A DNA stretch of 64,000 bases from positions 29,687,795 to 29,751,794 of the forward strand of contig NC_092670.1 in assembly GCF_964355755.1 (NCBI RefSeq). Direction: 5' to 3'. Positions 34,340-48,229 of the stretch are shown piece after piece (the stretch's first letter is position 1; the number at the start of each line of letters is the position of its first letter). The notes under the pieces are model-generated. The model was not told the DNA's origin and searched no databases. It saw nothing but the letters and a program-made list of their open reading frames with translations. A program made the position numbers and the translations under genes. The stretch is from Antedon mediterranea (Eukaryota; Echinodermata; Crinoidea; Comatulida; Antedonidae).

Positions 34340-35614
34340 TTATTATTATGTACATCCGCCTCAAATGTCAATTTTTCCGATAAAAATTAAATTTTTGAGT
34401 CTTTCTCATTATCAAAATCTGGGGAATTTAGTATTGAATTGAAGCTAATTTATATTTCTGTTTGATAAACTACATTGTTTTATTTGTCTTTGCGTGGTCG
34501 TCGTGTGAAGAGGCCAACACGACCAACCACTTAAAAAAATAATCCCTATCGAAAATAAAAGTATTTACCATTTTCCTTGCCGGGGGATTCAGTTCTCAGC
34601 TTATTACTAAATTACCGTCGCCCAGGCAATTTGCATGGTATGCATGTAAAATTATGATTGGATACCCCCGCAGTGGACTGTTCCATTTTTTGAACTAGTC
34701 TTTCCTGCACACACGAGGCATGTCGAGGAATGTCGCTTCTCATAGAATATTTGCTTCGAAACGTCAATTTTACCGATTTATTAAAGTATTTAATAAGTGG
34801 AGTATTTATCAAGCTACTATATAAAGCAAGTACGTTAGGAATAAATGTACCGAAGGAATTTAAGAAGCTTTAAATTTGCTATGCAGCGGCCGTAACCCAT
34901 TCTATGTAGGCGGCCGAAAGGCGATTTTGACAGGGTTTCCGTTGTATACGCATTACTCCATGGTATACGCTGTATCTTGGCCTAAACGTGATTCCGTATT
35001 TCAATTTAAAGTGCACCTTACGGTTAGAATATTTGAAAAGGAAATAAAATTAAACATATTAATATATACTATTGAAGTAATTACTTAGTTAAATTTTAAA
35101 TTCGTCTGCTTTCCTCCCGATATTTCTTCGGCAGAATTTAGTGGTGTTAGGCTTTAGGCTTTAGGCCTATATAAACTTAACTTGTACACGGCGCGGCCGA
35201 GTTTACGCCCGGAATGGAATCGAACGCATAATAAGCACGGGCTTAATTCTAATTTTTAGCAGTTCGAAAATCAATTAAAATAATATTTATGATTATAATT
35301 AAAAATTTAAATTCTAGAATTATAAAAAAATGTATACTTACAAAAAATAATATTTAATAAAAAGAAACAATAGCCACACCGTTTTTTAACACAATATATA
35401 TTTTTTTAAATTTTAGCATTTTTTAACAATATTTATGTTGTATTTCAGAAATACCTACCCGTCAATATAAATAATCTTACTAAAATACATATTACATTCT
35501 ATGCAATGCAAAAAAAAAGAAGTCAATTCATACACTGGTTCAAAAGTTACAAATCATTTAAAGACAGGAACTACATTTGGAAAAAATTAGCGCAAAAAGC
35601 TCTAAAAAATGTTG

Positions 35615-35652
35615 AGGACCCCCCCCCCCCCACACACACACACACACAAAAA
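35615..35652 (+). repeat. Short poly-C and (CA)n tract
   Basis: A run of ten C followed by CACACACACACACACACA inside copy 2; copy 1 has no (CA)n run here. Confidence 0.8.
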
Positions 35653-36229
35653 ATAGTCTTGTACAACTCTGTGGTATCTATGGGTTTAGCAAAAATTAGA
35701 ACTTTCAAGTTATTAATATAAAAGTTATAACCCTTCAAAAATATAATATAATATAAATATAAATATAAATAATATAATTGGAAAAAATGTCATTTTTCAA
35801 CAAAAAATCATCGTTTTTTGGCAACTTCAAACGGACGATAACTTTTGAATGGATAATCCGATTTCAATCATTTATATTGTAAAAGTTTATGTTCAGTAAT
35901 TTCCTTTTGATTAACTGAAAGAAAAAGTACCATCATTAATTTGAAATTTTACATTGGGATACCTACTAAAAGCCTATCTATCTGTTCAGAGCATACATAG
36001 CAGGCTAGCCTAATTAAGTTAAACTGATTTAATAAATTATACTACTGTATTTTAGGGAATAATTAATAACAGTAATTCTTAACTGCCTTGCTTATGCCTA
36101 GTTGAACTATTATAATGTCAATCAAAAAACATTTTAAATGAAAGATCACATTAATTTTTTTTATATTTTTTTTTCTGATAAATAATAATAATAATTTATA
36201 TCCTAGTGTATGCTCCTTTGTATAGGAGA

Positions 36230-36620
36230 AGGGAAGGGAATGAATGAGTTTATTACATGTTACGTATGTAGATTAAGTAAGATTACCTATGTTTTTGTTT
36301 ATCTTGTGCTTTTATTTATTATATATTGTTGTAAAGGTCAAGATAAAGGTATTTATCTTAGTCCTCCAGCTTAACTGGAAACTGAGGAAATTCGGATTAG
36401 GCCCTCTACGGACCCACGGTAGCCAGCAGTGCAGCGCCTACCAGATCAGCACACCAGGAGACAATCCCCTACTCATTTCGAATAGTGTACCAAGTTCTTT
36501 ACCATGCACTGTTAAGTACACGGGACCAACGGCTTTACATCCCATCCGAAGAACGCACCTTCAAAATGTGAAGTGTGCCACTGTTACAAAAGTGAAGTTC
36601 CGAAATAAATTGTTATAAAT
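36230..36620 (+). repeat. Possible LINE 3'-end-like repeat
   Basis: GGACCAACGGCTTTACATCC near 36524 and CCATCCGAAG nearby are words I associate with a repeat common in marine invertebrate genomes. The 109-codon frame here has no family resemblance. It ends in an ATTATTATTATTAT tail. Confidence 0.3.
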
Positions 36621-36744
36621 TATTATTATTATAGGCAAAAGTGTTTACAGTGGGCCTAGGCCAAAAATTGAAACTCCTAAAAATGAAAATCGACTCTTTG
36701 CCGGCCGATGATTCCATAGCTATCCACACAGAGCCCGCAGCCCG

Positions 36745-37235
36745 ATACGTTAGTATATGATTGCTCAATTAATTATCTTTCTCATGAGTTGTCAACATTT
36801 TGATGACGTCATCACGCGTAAAAACTTGAATAACGTAGGTCTTGTAATTTCACATACACCATATTTTTTAATATCTTGCAGCTCTTCAGAATTAAAGGTG
36901 ACCTTGATTTTAATTTATTATTAAAGCTGATGAAATGTAGATATGAATTCATATAACAATTAAGACTATCAGATATGTTGACCAGTTGAAGTTAAAAAGT
37001 AGTCTTTTTCTCTCTTTCGTCAAATTTATACAAATTTTGAAGAGTGCGCAGTGCACTTCTACGTGTAAAATTTTCTTCCAAATATTATAATTGTTTGCTC
37101 AATTCATTATCTTTCGAAAATGTGTTCTTCAAGTTTATTTTGACAACGTCATCATTCCAAAAAATTAGAACGTCGTCATCATACCAAAAAATTAGAACAT
37201 GATGTGGTTCCCGTAATTTCATCTATGTTATACTG
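36745..37235. repeat. Two-copy degenerate repeat with TGACGTCA
   Basis: TTGCTCAATTAATTATCTTTC (36760) and TTGCTCAATTCATTATCTTTC (37092) begin two diverged units about 335 bp apart. Each includes GACGTCATC / AACGTCATC and GTAATTTCA.ATA..C/T.. blocks. TGATGACGTCATCA at 36801 is a perfect palindrome. Confidence 0.5.
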
Positions 37236-38649
37236 TATATAGATATACAGTACACTGTACCGTATAGAGTATATATTCTTCTATGACACATATTAGCACC
37301 ATAAGCATATATGCATCAGTTAATAGGATTGCATAAATCAATATTTTGTAGTCATATTTAACGTACGTCCATGTTTAAAAAAAATTAAATATCATTAAAA
37401 TGATAAAAATGATCACCTATAATTCGTCAAAGTGACGAATTAAATTTTAGTTTTATATTGAATTAGGCCTAGGCTAGGCCTGCTCCTTCTAGCCTAGGCC
37501 TATTATTATTAATGTAAAAAATCACACTCGTCATACAAGTAACAGGATAGGACTAGCTAGATACAGTAGGGATTACGGTCGAAGCGGCCACCAACCAAAG
37601 CAGTCGCTAGTCCGGTCTGTATGGAACTCCGTGTGCGAATTGGTTTGTAATCTTTGATTGTCATTGGACAGGTTTTCTTTACCTCGGATGTAAATAACAA
37701 TTATTAATATTATGTAAATTATTCTCTATTTTTACAGATTGAATGTGATACATTCTTTTAAATGAAATGGTAAATACATGATTACTTATTTTAACTGTTC
37801 TAAATGATATACCGTATATGTTTAATAAAGTCAATAAAATACATTATGGTGTTTGTATTGTATATTAATATTTAATAAGCCAATTATTAAATATTCTATT
37901 TTGTCAATAAAGTATATCAAAATATATATATATTTTTTTTATTGTATATTAATTAATTAGTAAAGTAACTAGTAGTGTTCGCAATCATAATTTGTTAACT
38001 TCTAATTTATTTACGATAACATGATGGCAGCAATTTATTTATTTAATATCCTACATTATTTTATACCTTCAGATATATTTTTTCCCTTCATTACCATCCA
38101 ATATATTAATAGGGTTAACGATGTAAAATTAAAAGTTGTTATTTTTCAACCAATTTAAACATTATCTGTTAGTATTTTGTTTCAATATTCCAAAAAAGAA
38201 AAAAATACGAAAATCTGAATCTGAAAATCGTTTTTAGCCACGAATGTTGTCAAAGCCATATATATAAAGAGTTGCGACTTTGAATGGAGTAGAAGCCATG
38301 TTTTTGTTCAACTATTCCTATGTAGAGTATGGAGTTGAGTTCTTTGTTTTAAAAATGTATAACGTTCAAAAGGCTTTAACTATTGAATTTAGTATCAAAA
38401 CAATCAATTTGTTTAAAGGTTTTTGTTAAAATAATAAAAAAATTATAAAGTTACTGCGAACATGACTTTAAACACCAAAAATAGCAATTTGGAAACAGCT
38501 CTGGCTGTGCGCTCCATGCACGCTCTACGCATGCGCGTTTAGTTTGTACAGCGATTCTCTATAGTCAACGCATTGTTTTTACATTTTGTTTAATCATGTT
38601 TGCAGTAAGTTTATGATTTCGTTATTTCGTTTTATTTCACCCGGTCGCG

Positions 38650-38730
38650 GGTATATTGCATCTTTTTTTTTTTTTTGAGAATTAAGAGTGGTGGCTAACC
38701 ACCCTATTCACCTCACTAGATCCGCCACTG
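38650..38730. mobile_element. Single hAT-like end
   Basis: CTAGATCCGCCACTG (38716-38730) is the inverted form of the CAGTGGCGGATCTAG end at 18413, preceded by a T-rich tract and GGTGGTTAGCC text. No matching left end was found, so this is a truncated or solo end. Confidence 0.45.
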
Positions 38731-39296
38731 GATTCAATAGCATAGATAAATATTAAAATACAAATAAATATACATTAATTTATCGGCAGGCAAACTTAAA
38801 TATTCTAGAAATATAAAGATTCGGGCACTAATCCAGTTTCGTAAAATTGTAAAAAATGTTTTTTTATTTATAACTATTTTTAATCAATTAATACTGAGCA
38901 CCCTTCGGAAATAAATTGCCAGCTTAGATTCGCGAAAATCATTGCTAGGCCTGCCGATAAAAGTATGGAGGCCCCACAGGACATTAACTCGATTAATAGA
39001 GTAAACAGTTGCGTCCTATAGTTACCAATGTAACTAAAGCACGCACTAAATAAAAATTTGCATTATTTCCGACATGCGTTTCGTATTTTTAATAAAGAAA
39101 TACTATACAATTGTTGTATTCGTCATTGTGGGTATCATCATATGTTATGTTTTTAATTTGTTCTTTCATTAGTAGAATTTCAAACAAAAAACTGCAAACT
39201 CTTGAAGATACAAGTACTACTGACCAATTTTCCTCTGCTTTAGATTATTAGGTTATATGCATGATATGCATATAACCTCTTGATTCTGTCAGAATC

Positions 39297-41110
<1,814 letters not shown>

Positions 41111-41636
41111 CTTTCCTTAGCACTATTTTGTCCGTGCATTATCTTGGCATCAGTTTAATCTAGCTAAGTCAAGTTTTCAGAGTATATTCCTCATGGCCAG
41201 GAATCGATGTGGTTATATTTTCACGATGCGTAGTCAAAAATTATGCGGTCTACGCGTGATTTTACGAAATCACGTTTGTAATCATATCTTCACAAGCATG
41301 AATCACAATTAAACAAAATTTGGTACTCATAAATTTCAGGTCATATTTCATCATATGGCAATAAAATTACGTGTGTAGCGCATATAACGCTTGCGTACGC
41401 GCGCTTAAAATGTTCGAAATTGTCAAAATTTATTTTCGATGAAATTAGAGTACGTTTCAGGCAATTTTAAGCGTTTAAAAAATTGCCATGAGTGCGCAGA
41501 TTTTTGCACGCGCACTGCGCGTTAAACGTTAATGCGCACCATCATAGTAAAAAATTATAATTCATTTCGGTATGTAATAATCTATTTGCATCAAAGTGGT
41601 TACTGCATAGTAAATACACGGAGGAATTTTTCTACA

Positions 41637-42258
41637 ACTTTTAGTCAGTTGTGTACGGCTCGGTGGTCTCTGCTCGTGTCTATGGCATTCAAGGTACCGA
41701 GATCGAGTCTCACCTTGGGAAACGAAATAAGATTTTTTTTTTATTATCCGTATTGTTTGTTCAAATTTATTTCTTAGTGTATAGATTATACACATGATTT
41801 ATAATGAAATCTAGATAAAAATTAACTTATGTCTTTATTATTATGTAACAACAAATGTGGTTTATGACATTATACGCATATGGATCTGTGATCGGATTGT
41901 GATACCGGCTATGGTGTTCGCGTTAGCAAGGTCCTATCATATATTATACTTTTAGTCAGTTGTGTACGGCTCGGTGGTCTCTGCTCGTGTCTATGGCATT
42001 CAAGGTACCGAGATCGAGTCTCACCTTGGGAAACGAAATAAGATTTTTTTTTTATTATCCGTATTGTTTGTTCAAATTTATTTCTTAGTGTATAGATTAT
42101 ACACATGATTTATAATGAAATCTAGATAAAAATTAACTTATGTCTTTATTATTATGTAACAACAAATGTGGTTATGACATTATACGCATATGGATCTGTG
42201 ATCGGATTGTGATACCGGCTATGGTGTTCGCGTTAGCAAGGTCCTATCATATATTATA
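41637..42258 (+). repeat. Recent 311-bp tandem duplication with a tRNA-SINE-like head
   Basis: Positions 41637-41947 and 41948-42258 are almost identical; I see one single-base difference (GTGGTTTATG versus GTGGTTATG). Each unit begins with GGCTCGGTGGTC (A-box-like) and about 40 bases later GAGATCGAGTCTC (B-box-like), as in tRNA-derived SINE heads. The sibling copy at 57 kb lacks the tRNA-like part. Confidence 0.7.
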
Positions 42259-42453
42259 AATAATTAAAGATTCTGAGAAAATCAATCAATCAATATATCT
42301 TTTAAAAATCAATTATCTTTATTTAAATCAATGCATATAACCTATAATTCGTCATAGTGACGAATTAAATCTAGTTTTATTATAGTTTGTAGGTCAAATA
42401 AATAATGAAATGAATAAAAATAATTACAGTACTTCAGTGCAGGGGTGCAGGTC

Positions 42454-43239
42454 AAGTCGGCCCCAAACCGTCTCGGCCAACGTCAAGTCGGCCTCAAGTC
42501 AACTCGGCCTCAAGTCAACTCGGCCTCACGTCAACTCGGCCAAAAACTAATCGGTCAACTCGGCCACAATAAAGTATGGAACGCAAAAAGTGCTTAATAT
42601 TATAACGATTCTTACTATCCACGTTTTAAAAAAAATGAATAAAAAATATAATATCATATAAAAAAATGAACTCATTGCCGATATGAATAGAAGTACCCGC
42701 GTGTTACAAAAAACACGTGCAGGTACCGTATTTTAGGAAATCGAAGACGGAGGCCTACGTTCCACCATTTGGCCATAGAAAAAATGATCGTACATCGTTT
42801 TTGTGCATGATTTGCGTTTTAAAAAAAGGGGAATCCCCCGGGTCAGCGAAAACACCTAGCAGTTGTAGATATCGAAAAAGCTGGCAAACGCGCAGGGAGG
42901 CTCAGCTACGAAATTTTATTAAGCGTAAATAATTAAAGGAAAGTTGGTGAAATCATTCCTATTTTTTTTGCTAAATATATTATTGTCTAAATAATAATAT
43001 TCATTAAAAGTCAGAATTATTCATAGTTAAAAAAGAAGAAATATTATTTTATCAATCCCCTTCATTTGCACTTTTTGCGTTCCATACTTTAACGGGGCCG
43101 AGTTGACCGATTATTTTTTGGCCGAGTTGACGTGAGGCCGAGTTGACTTGAGGCCGAGTTGACTTGAGGCCGAGTTGTTTTGAGGCCGACTTGACTTGGG
43201 GCCGACTTGACTTTGGCCGAGACGGTTTAGGGCCGACTT
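42454..43239. mobile_element. MITE-like element with tandem repeats in its inverted ends
   Basis: The ends AAGTCGGCCCCAAACCGTC (42454) and GACGGTTTAGGGCCGACTT (43221-43239) are inverted. Each arm (about 140-170 bp) is built of about 16-bp units CAAGTCAACTCGGCCT and reaches TTTGCGTTCCATACTTTA. A 71-codon frame in the middle (42717-42932) has one CMIC pair and no known domain. No clear target duplication is visible. Confidence 0.65.
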
Positions 43240-43619
43240 GGATTGAAACCGTCCTGAGCTACATTGTTAATGTTATAACACAATAAACAAGCTATGACAA
43301 AATAATTGTTTTAATGATGTTATCACTATACTGGAAGCGTTAATGGTTTCCCTGTTTTAAGATTTTATAGAAGTATATTATTAATTAACATTTTTTATTC
43401 ACCTATGAAACACCTCTTCAAATACATGGAAATAGGAAATGCAACAAAAATAGAAAGATATAATTTATTGAAATGCTTGAAATGTAATGTACAGTAATAC
43501 AATAATTATATAAAAATGTTTTCTTCTGCTGACACTGAATACATCATTTCATGTCTTTCATTTCTTCTTTTTTATCTTCTTTCCCGTTATATAAAATAAA
43601 ACATTAAATAATGAAGCAA

Positions 43620-43720
43620 CTATTCATTAATTTATTTCAACAATATTTTATGAGGGTGGTCCATCCAGCCGAAGCTCATCATTAGGGACCCTCACAAAAA
43701 ATATAATTTGACAAGACAAT
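43620..43720 (-). repeat. LINE 3'-end-like fragment
   Basis: On the minus strand GTGAGGGTCCCTAATGATGA and GGACCACCCTCATAAAATA precede GAAATAAATT. This resembles a LINE 3' untranslated end with a polyadenylation signal. The assignment is weak. Confidence 0.3.
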
Positions 43721-44681
43721 AACACACAACATTCAAAATAAATAGAATTTCTAAAAAATTAACAACATAATTAAACACAAAATATTTCTTTATGAAAAAA
43801 AATATAAAACATGTTTTGTTATAGCCATAATATGACCATACCTGTAACAGCGTCCTCTATAGATCGATGCCCTATCTATGAGGCTTCCATACTTTAAGTT
43901 TTAGCGATAGTTTTAGCGATGATTTTCGCGAAGCTAAGCTGGCAATGGATTTCTGAAGGGTGCTCGGCGCTAATGCAGTTTTGTACCCACCCCTTAAAAT
44001 TACTTTCAACCAATACTTCATCTAACCTACTCACGGGTTGTCTACAACATTCTGCAAGCACAAAATGGTAAAATATCGATAATTTCTTATTTATAACTAT
44101 TTTTAATCAATTAATAATTGAGCACCCGGCGCTTATATTTATTGGTTTAACCAATCAAAGATTAAAGCGCACATGGCGTTCTATACAGATGACGATTTTA
44201 CACTGGCGGGCGCTTTTGGTTGGTCGGCCGCTTCGACCATACTCCGCAAATATAGGCCTAGCTAGTCTAGCCTAGGCTACAGCCTACCTAGCTAGGCCTA
44301 GCTAGGCCTAGATAATCCAACATGTCATGATGGTGATGGCATAATCTCGTACGTTAATGACACTTACACCGTAGATTTAGAATATATTGTAAAGATCATT
44401 TCTCCATGTTGCGTCGTTTAAAATACGGGATTTATCGAGAAAATTAGACTTTTATACAACATTTGTATCCACCTCATGGTGGTCAGGACTTGCTATTGCT
44501 TGCTGCATCACATGTCGTAAATATTGTTAAATACCGCGAATGCGACGAAGCGCGACTGAATCACGATACGCGCGTAATAAAATCGGAGATATTAATATTA
44601 TTATTATTTATATTAACCTTTTTTTTTAGAAATAACAATTATTAAATCACTGGCTGTTTCTAAAATCCAGTATTTTTTTTA

Positions 44682-45057
44682 TGTTCCTACACATATTTTC
44701 CCTATATAGTTGAAAAAGAAATTCATTTTCTATGGGGAGGAAAAAGACAAAAAACAACTCTTTCTTACTTAATAAAATGAAGATGTTAATATGTCTAGCT
44801 ATGTGCCAGTAGGCAAGATGATACATTTGTTATCAGTACACTTCTCCTGTATTATCAGTTGGTTTACAAATACCACCTGTAGGGCCTATCTATATAAATT
44901 TGTATGAGTCATATAGATAGTAGGCTATAATTCAGAATAAAATAGTTGTTAAAAAGTAGTCGAAGTGAATACATGTTTCTTTGAGTCAGCTTTACAATAC
45001 TTTACAATACATTACAATACATTACTACTGTACAAAGGTATTGGGGGTATGTAACAA
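44682..45057 (+). repeat. Possible gypsy 5' LTR
   Basis: It begins TGTTCCTACAC and ends GTATGTAACA just before TGGCGCGACGAGGATGGGA-like text, a primer-binding-like site seen before gypsy gag in sea-urchin-type elements. A CTATATAAAT TATA box occurs near 44890. The 3' LTR was not found. Confidence 0.35.
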
Positions 45058-45104
45058 ACTGGCGCGACGAGGATGGGATTTTAAATTCAATTCAAAGTGA
45101 TACA

Positions 45105-45660
45105 ATGACTGGAATTTCACCACCAGTAGGGCCTACCGTTTCTACCTACTCCATGCAAATCAACGTTGAATTTTTTACAATTATACACTTGCGTCTGGAA
45201 GTGACCGATGGACTGCTGAAAGAAGAAAAGCATTTTAACCCAAGATTAAACGTTGTAGCGGAAAGATACAAATTTCGTCAACGTTGTAGACAACTCCAGG
45301 ATGAAACATCAGATGAGTATGTAAGAAGAGAACTTCGACAATTATCAATTTCATGTAATTTCGGTGTAATAGCTGATGAAATGATAAGAGACCAGTTAGT
45401 TGAGAAAACTAATTCTTCCCGTATTCGCGAAAGATTACTTCTGGAACTTGAACTTACATTAAATACTGCAATAGAATGCAATGCGAACATGCTGCAAAAG
45501 AATGCCAAATAATAGGTAAAGCTGAACTACCAGTACCTGTTGAGCAGATACGAAAGTATATGAGAGCGCAGTGTATGAGAGCTGAGTTCTAAAGAAAAAG
45601 ATGAGGCAGATTTGAAGGTGGAATTGGTAGAACACGACCTAATAGAGGCGGGTAAGTCAT
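45105..45660 (+). pseudogene. Ty3/gypsy gag fragment
   Basis: The 135-residue frame 45105-45512 contains NVVAERYKFRQRCRQLQDET, LRQLSISCNFG, MIRDQLVEKT and RIRERLLLELELTLNTAIE, the usual capsid-region pattern of gypsy gag. After a frameshift near 45490, KECQIIGKAELPVP continues to about 45540. The zinc knuckle and pol are absent. The element is truncated. Confidence 0.75.
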
Positions 45661-45984
45661 TTCATAAGCTAGAGGCAGAAGAAGTATAGGTGCTTAGGCC
45701 ATCGTTTTAGTATTAAAACCCGGAATGGAAATAAGATTTACTACATTGTCACTATCCTACAGTAAACATTGTAGGATAGTGTAAAATGTCTAGTCCTATC
45801 GACTAATGTACCTTTTACGTATTAAAAGAAACACGTTTTTCGCGATACTAATGTAAAAACAATCACTGACAACTCCGATACAATATAAAAAAGACACTCT
45901 ATAACATAGCATAATTATGACATTTTTTTAAAACTTACATAGGGAAGTTTAAAGTATCGATCTTCTAATACAGTAGAAAATCCC

Positions 45985-46440
45985 CTATAAACAAGATCCC
46001 GCTATGGCGTACAAGATCCCGTACTTTTACAAACAAAATCCCGCCATCCCGATGTTGCGTAGGCCTACAAAATCCCGATCTTGCGTAAAAAATCCCGTAC
46101 TTTTACAAACAAAAACCCGACAATCGCGATGTTGCATACAAAATCCCGATCTTGCGTACAAAATCCTTTACTTTTACAAACAAAATCCCGCCAATCCCGA
46201 TGTTGCGTACAAAATCCCATAGTCTACAAACACAATCCTGTCAATCCCGATCTTGCGTACAAAATCCCTTAATTTTATAAACAAAATCCCGCCAATCCGG
46301 ATCTTGCGCGTACAAGATCCCGATGTTGCCTACAAAATCCCGTAGTTTACAAACACGATCCCGATATTGCGTACAAAATCCCGCAATTCTTTAAAAAAAT
46401 CCCGTCTATCCCAATATTGTGAAAAAAAATCCCGAGTTTG
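45985..46440 (+). repeat. Minisatellite of TACAAAATCCCG units
   Basis: About 20 units of 20-25 bp alternate TACAAAATCCCGATNTTGCG and TTTACAAACAAAATCCCGCC. Short frames across it, such as those at 46004 and 46081, are repeat translations. Confidence 0.75.
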
Positions 46441-46979
46441 TCCCGGTGCACAGTGGGCCAGAATCAATTCAAAGTGTGCCAAAAGTCCAAATTGGTAAAT
46501 GTGGCAATCCAAATTTTTTAATATTGGGTTAAGAAGAAGACATCTTAAATTATATAAATCCACTAATAATTTTATATTTTGTAAATTTTAATAGTGTCTT
46601 GTAACCATGGAAACTGGAAGAAACCATGACATTTCACTTAAACTGAGCAAAAAGAACAGTTTTGATAAATTTGTTGTTATTTTTTCTAGAAAAAAGCAAT
46701 GGATTTGATACTGCATGAAATTGTTGTCCGTTATTAATCATATTAGAAAGTAAAAATAAAATTTTAATTATTGCTTTAATTTGTGGTTAAAAGTCACCAA
46801 ATATAGCCCAAAAATACCGAAAAATCGTATTTTTAAAGTAAAACCTCTAAAATAGTTTGGATTCGCGATTTAATCAGCTATATTAGTAGTCGGAGAACCA
46901 GAAGAACTTCTCTATGCTGCATCATAAGTCTATAAGCAAAATTCACATTTAAAATATGTGCTGAAGTTTGCAATGCTTA

Positions 46980-47725
46980 CACAATCAAGACCAGCTAAAA
47001 TAAGAAAGTTCGTATCCGAATCAAGTTTACAAGTGAAGAAGCTTTGTCACTATTAGTTGAAACTGATATGACAAAACGGTCATGCCAAACAGGTTGGCTG
47101 CAAAAGGCAAACATGCAGATATTTACCCACCATTATAATAACGTGTGTCATAAGCTAAGCATAAATGCTACCCAAAAAATATAACGGTTAAAGAAGATTC
47201 GGCAAGCTTGCTGGACCAAACTGCACTTCGAATTGTTCAGGAAAGAAAAGAAGAAATTACAGAAGTAGTTGAAAATTTAGAAAGATACTTCCTCGCGATT
47301 TTGCCGACCTACACCTGCAATTCAAAAAAGAAACGACTCAACTCTTACAGGTAGAGAATGAATATGTTCAAGATGAGATAAAAAAAAAAGCTGCAACCAA
47401 CGAAAATATTATTTTATATTAACTATAAACTGGCTGCAGAATAAAACAGAAAAGACAACATCTAAATACACTACAATTTTACAATTCACCATGATTAACA
47501 AAAAGGTCGTGAATGATTTGACTGAAACCAAGTAATCAATGCAATGTTATATATGTGGAGCTACTCCAAAAACAGTTTAATGATTTGGATTAACTCCCAT
47601 CGTCAAGCGAAGAAGCCTACAGCTATTGGCTCTCGCCATTACACAAATGGAGTAGATGCTTTGAAATGCATTCATATTGGGTACAGAATGCCAGTAAAAA
47701 AGTGGCACATTAGGCAATGAACATT
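46980..47725 (+). pseudogene. Broken gene of another multicopy transposon-linked family
   Basis: Plus-strand pieces in order are EEALSLLVETDMTKRS (near 47035), ITVKEDSASLLDQTALRIVQ (about 47180-47240), CYICGATPK then QFNDLD one frame over (47540-47590), and CIHIGYRMPVKKWHIRQ (47667-47720). The CY.CGA..KQFN and the HL.Y....KKW.aR block are late motifs of a multicopy family common in invertebrate genomes that may derive from a DDE transposon. Three or more frameshifts are present. I cannot name the family with confidence. Confidence 0.5.
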
Positions 47726-47915
47726 AATTCGAAACCGCCCGGTGAAATACTGAAATTTAATTAATTAATTTGAAACGATAAAGATGAGGAAATCTGTGAG
47801 AATGAGAAAAAGTCGCCCCAACCGAGACTCGAACTCGGACCGCCTGCTTGATATGCAGATGTCTTAACAATTAGACCACTGGGGCTTTCAATGGTATTGT
47901 TCAAACTCGATTGGA
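47717..47915 (-). repeat. tRNA-containing repeat, copy 1
   Basis: On the minus strand a leader (TCCAATCGAGTTTGAACAAT) precedes a 71-nt tRNA-like sequence (47815-47885), then CTCACAGATTTCCTCATC and ACCGGGCGGTTTCGAATTAA. Three more partial or full copies lie at 61.7-62.3 kb. The shared leader upstream of the tRNA is unusual for a SINE. Confidence 0.65.
47815..47885 (-). tRNA. tRNA-like sequence, anticodon loop ATATCAA, D-loop damaged
   Basis: It starts GCCCCAGTGGTCTAATTG. All four arms of a cloverleaf can be drawn: acceptor GCCCCAG/TTGGGGC, D stem GTCT/AGAC, anticodon stem TCTGC/GCAGG and T stem CCGAG/CTCGG with loop TTCGAGT. The anticodon would be AUC (Asp codon GAU), unlike normal tRNA-Asp GUC. 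The invariant GG of the D-loop is lost here. A TTTTT terminator follows. It is probably a mobile-element-borne pseudo-tRNA. Confidence 0.5.
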
Positions 47916-47980
47916 TAGCGACTCTTTAACATTATAGTACCACGTACCACGCCGAGAATGTTAAAGAGTCGCTATCCAAT
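47910..47980. other. Perfect 24-bp hairpin
   Basis: Arms 47910-47933 and 47957-47980 are exact reverse complements, starting ATTGGATAGCGACTC, around a 23-base loop containing GTACCACGTACCAC. It sits exactly between the tRNA-containing repeat and the next repeat. Confidence 0.85.
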
Positions 47981-48228
<248 letters not shown>

Positions 48229-48229
48229 G

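Larger units (their letters stand above)
33223..35965. mobile_element. Sibling of the 7-bp-duplication transposon (copy 2), with an inserted element
   Basis: The ends TAGGTATCCCAATG (33223) and CATTGGGATACCTA (35952-35965) match copy 1 at 9736-11753. CTAAAAG flanks both sides (33216-33222 and 35966-35972). The body matches copy 1 collinearly, including the 66-codon frame (33397-33597), except for an insertion at about 33608-34339. This copy is 2743 bp long. Differences between the copies are scattered substitutions and small indels, so both are old enough to have diverged. Confidence 0.8.

Noticed and set aside
46004-46272. Two plus-strand frames with repeated KIP/NPA residues
   Set aside because: They follow the TACAAAATCCCG minisatellite and change frame with unit length.
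46980-47725. RAG1/Transib-like transposase name for this relict
   Set aside because: The CYICGA and KKW blocks recall a DDE-derived family, but I could not place catalytic residues well enough to use the name.
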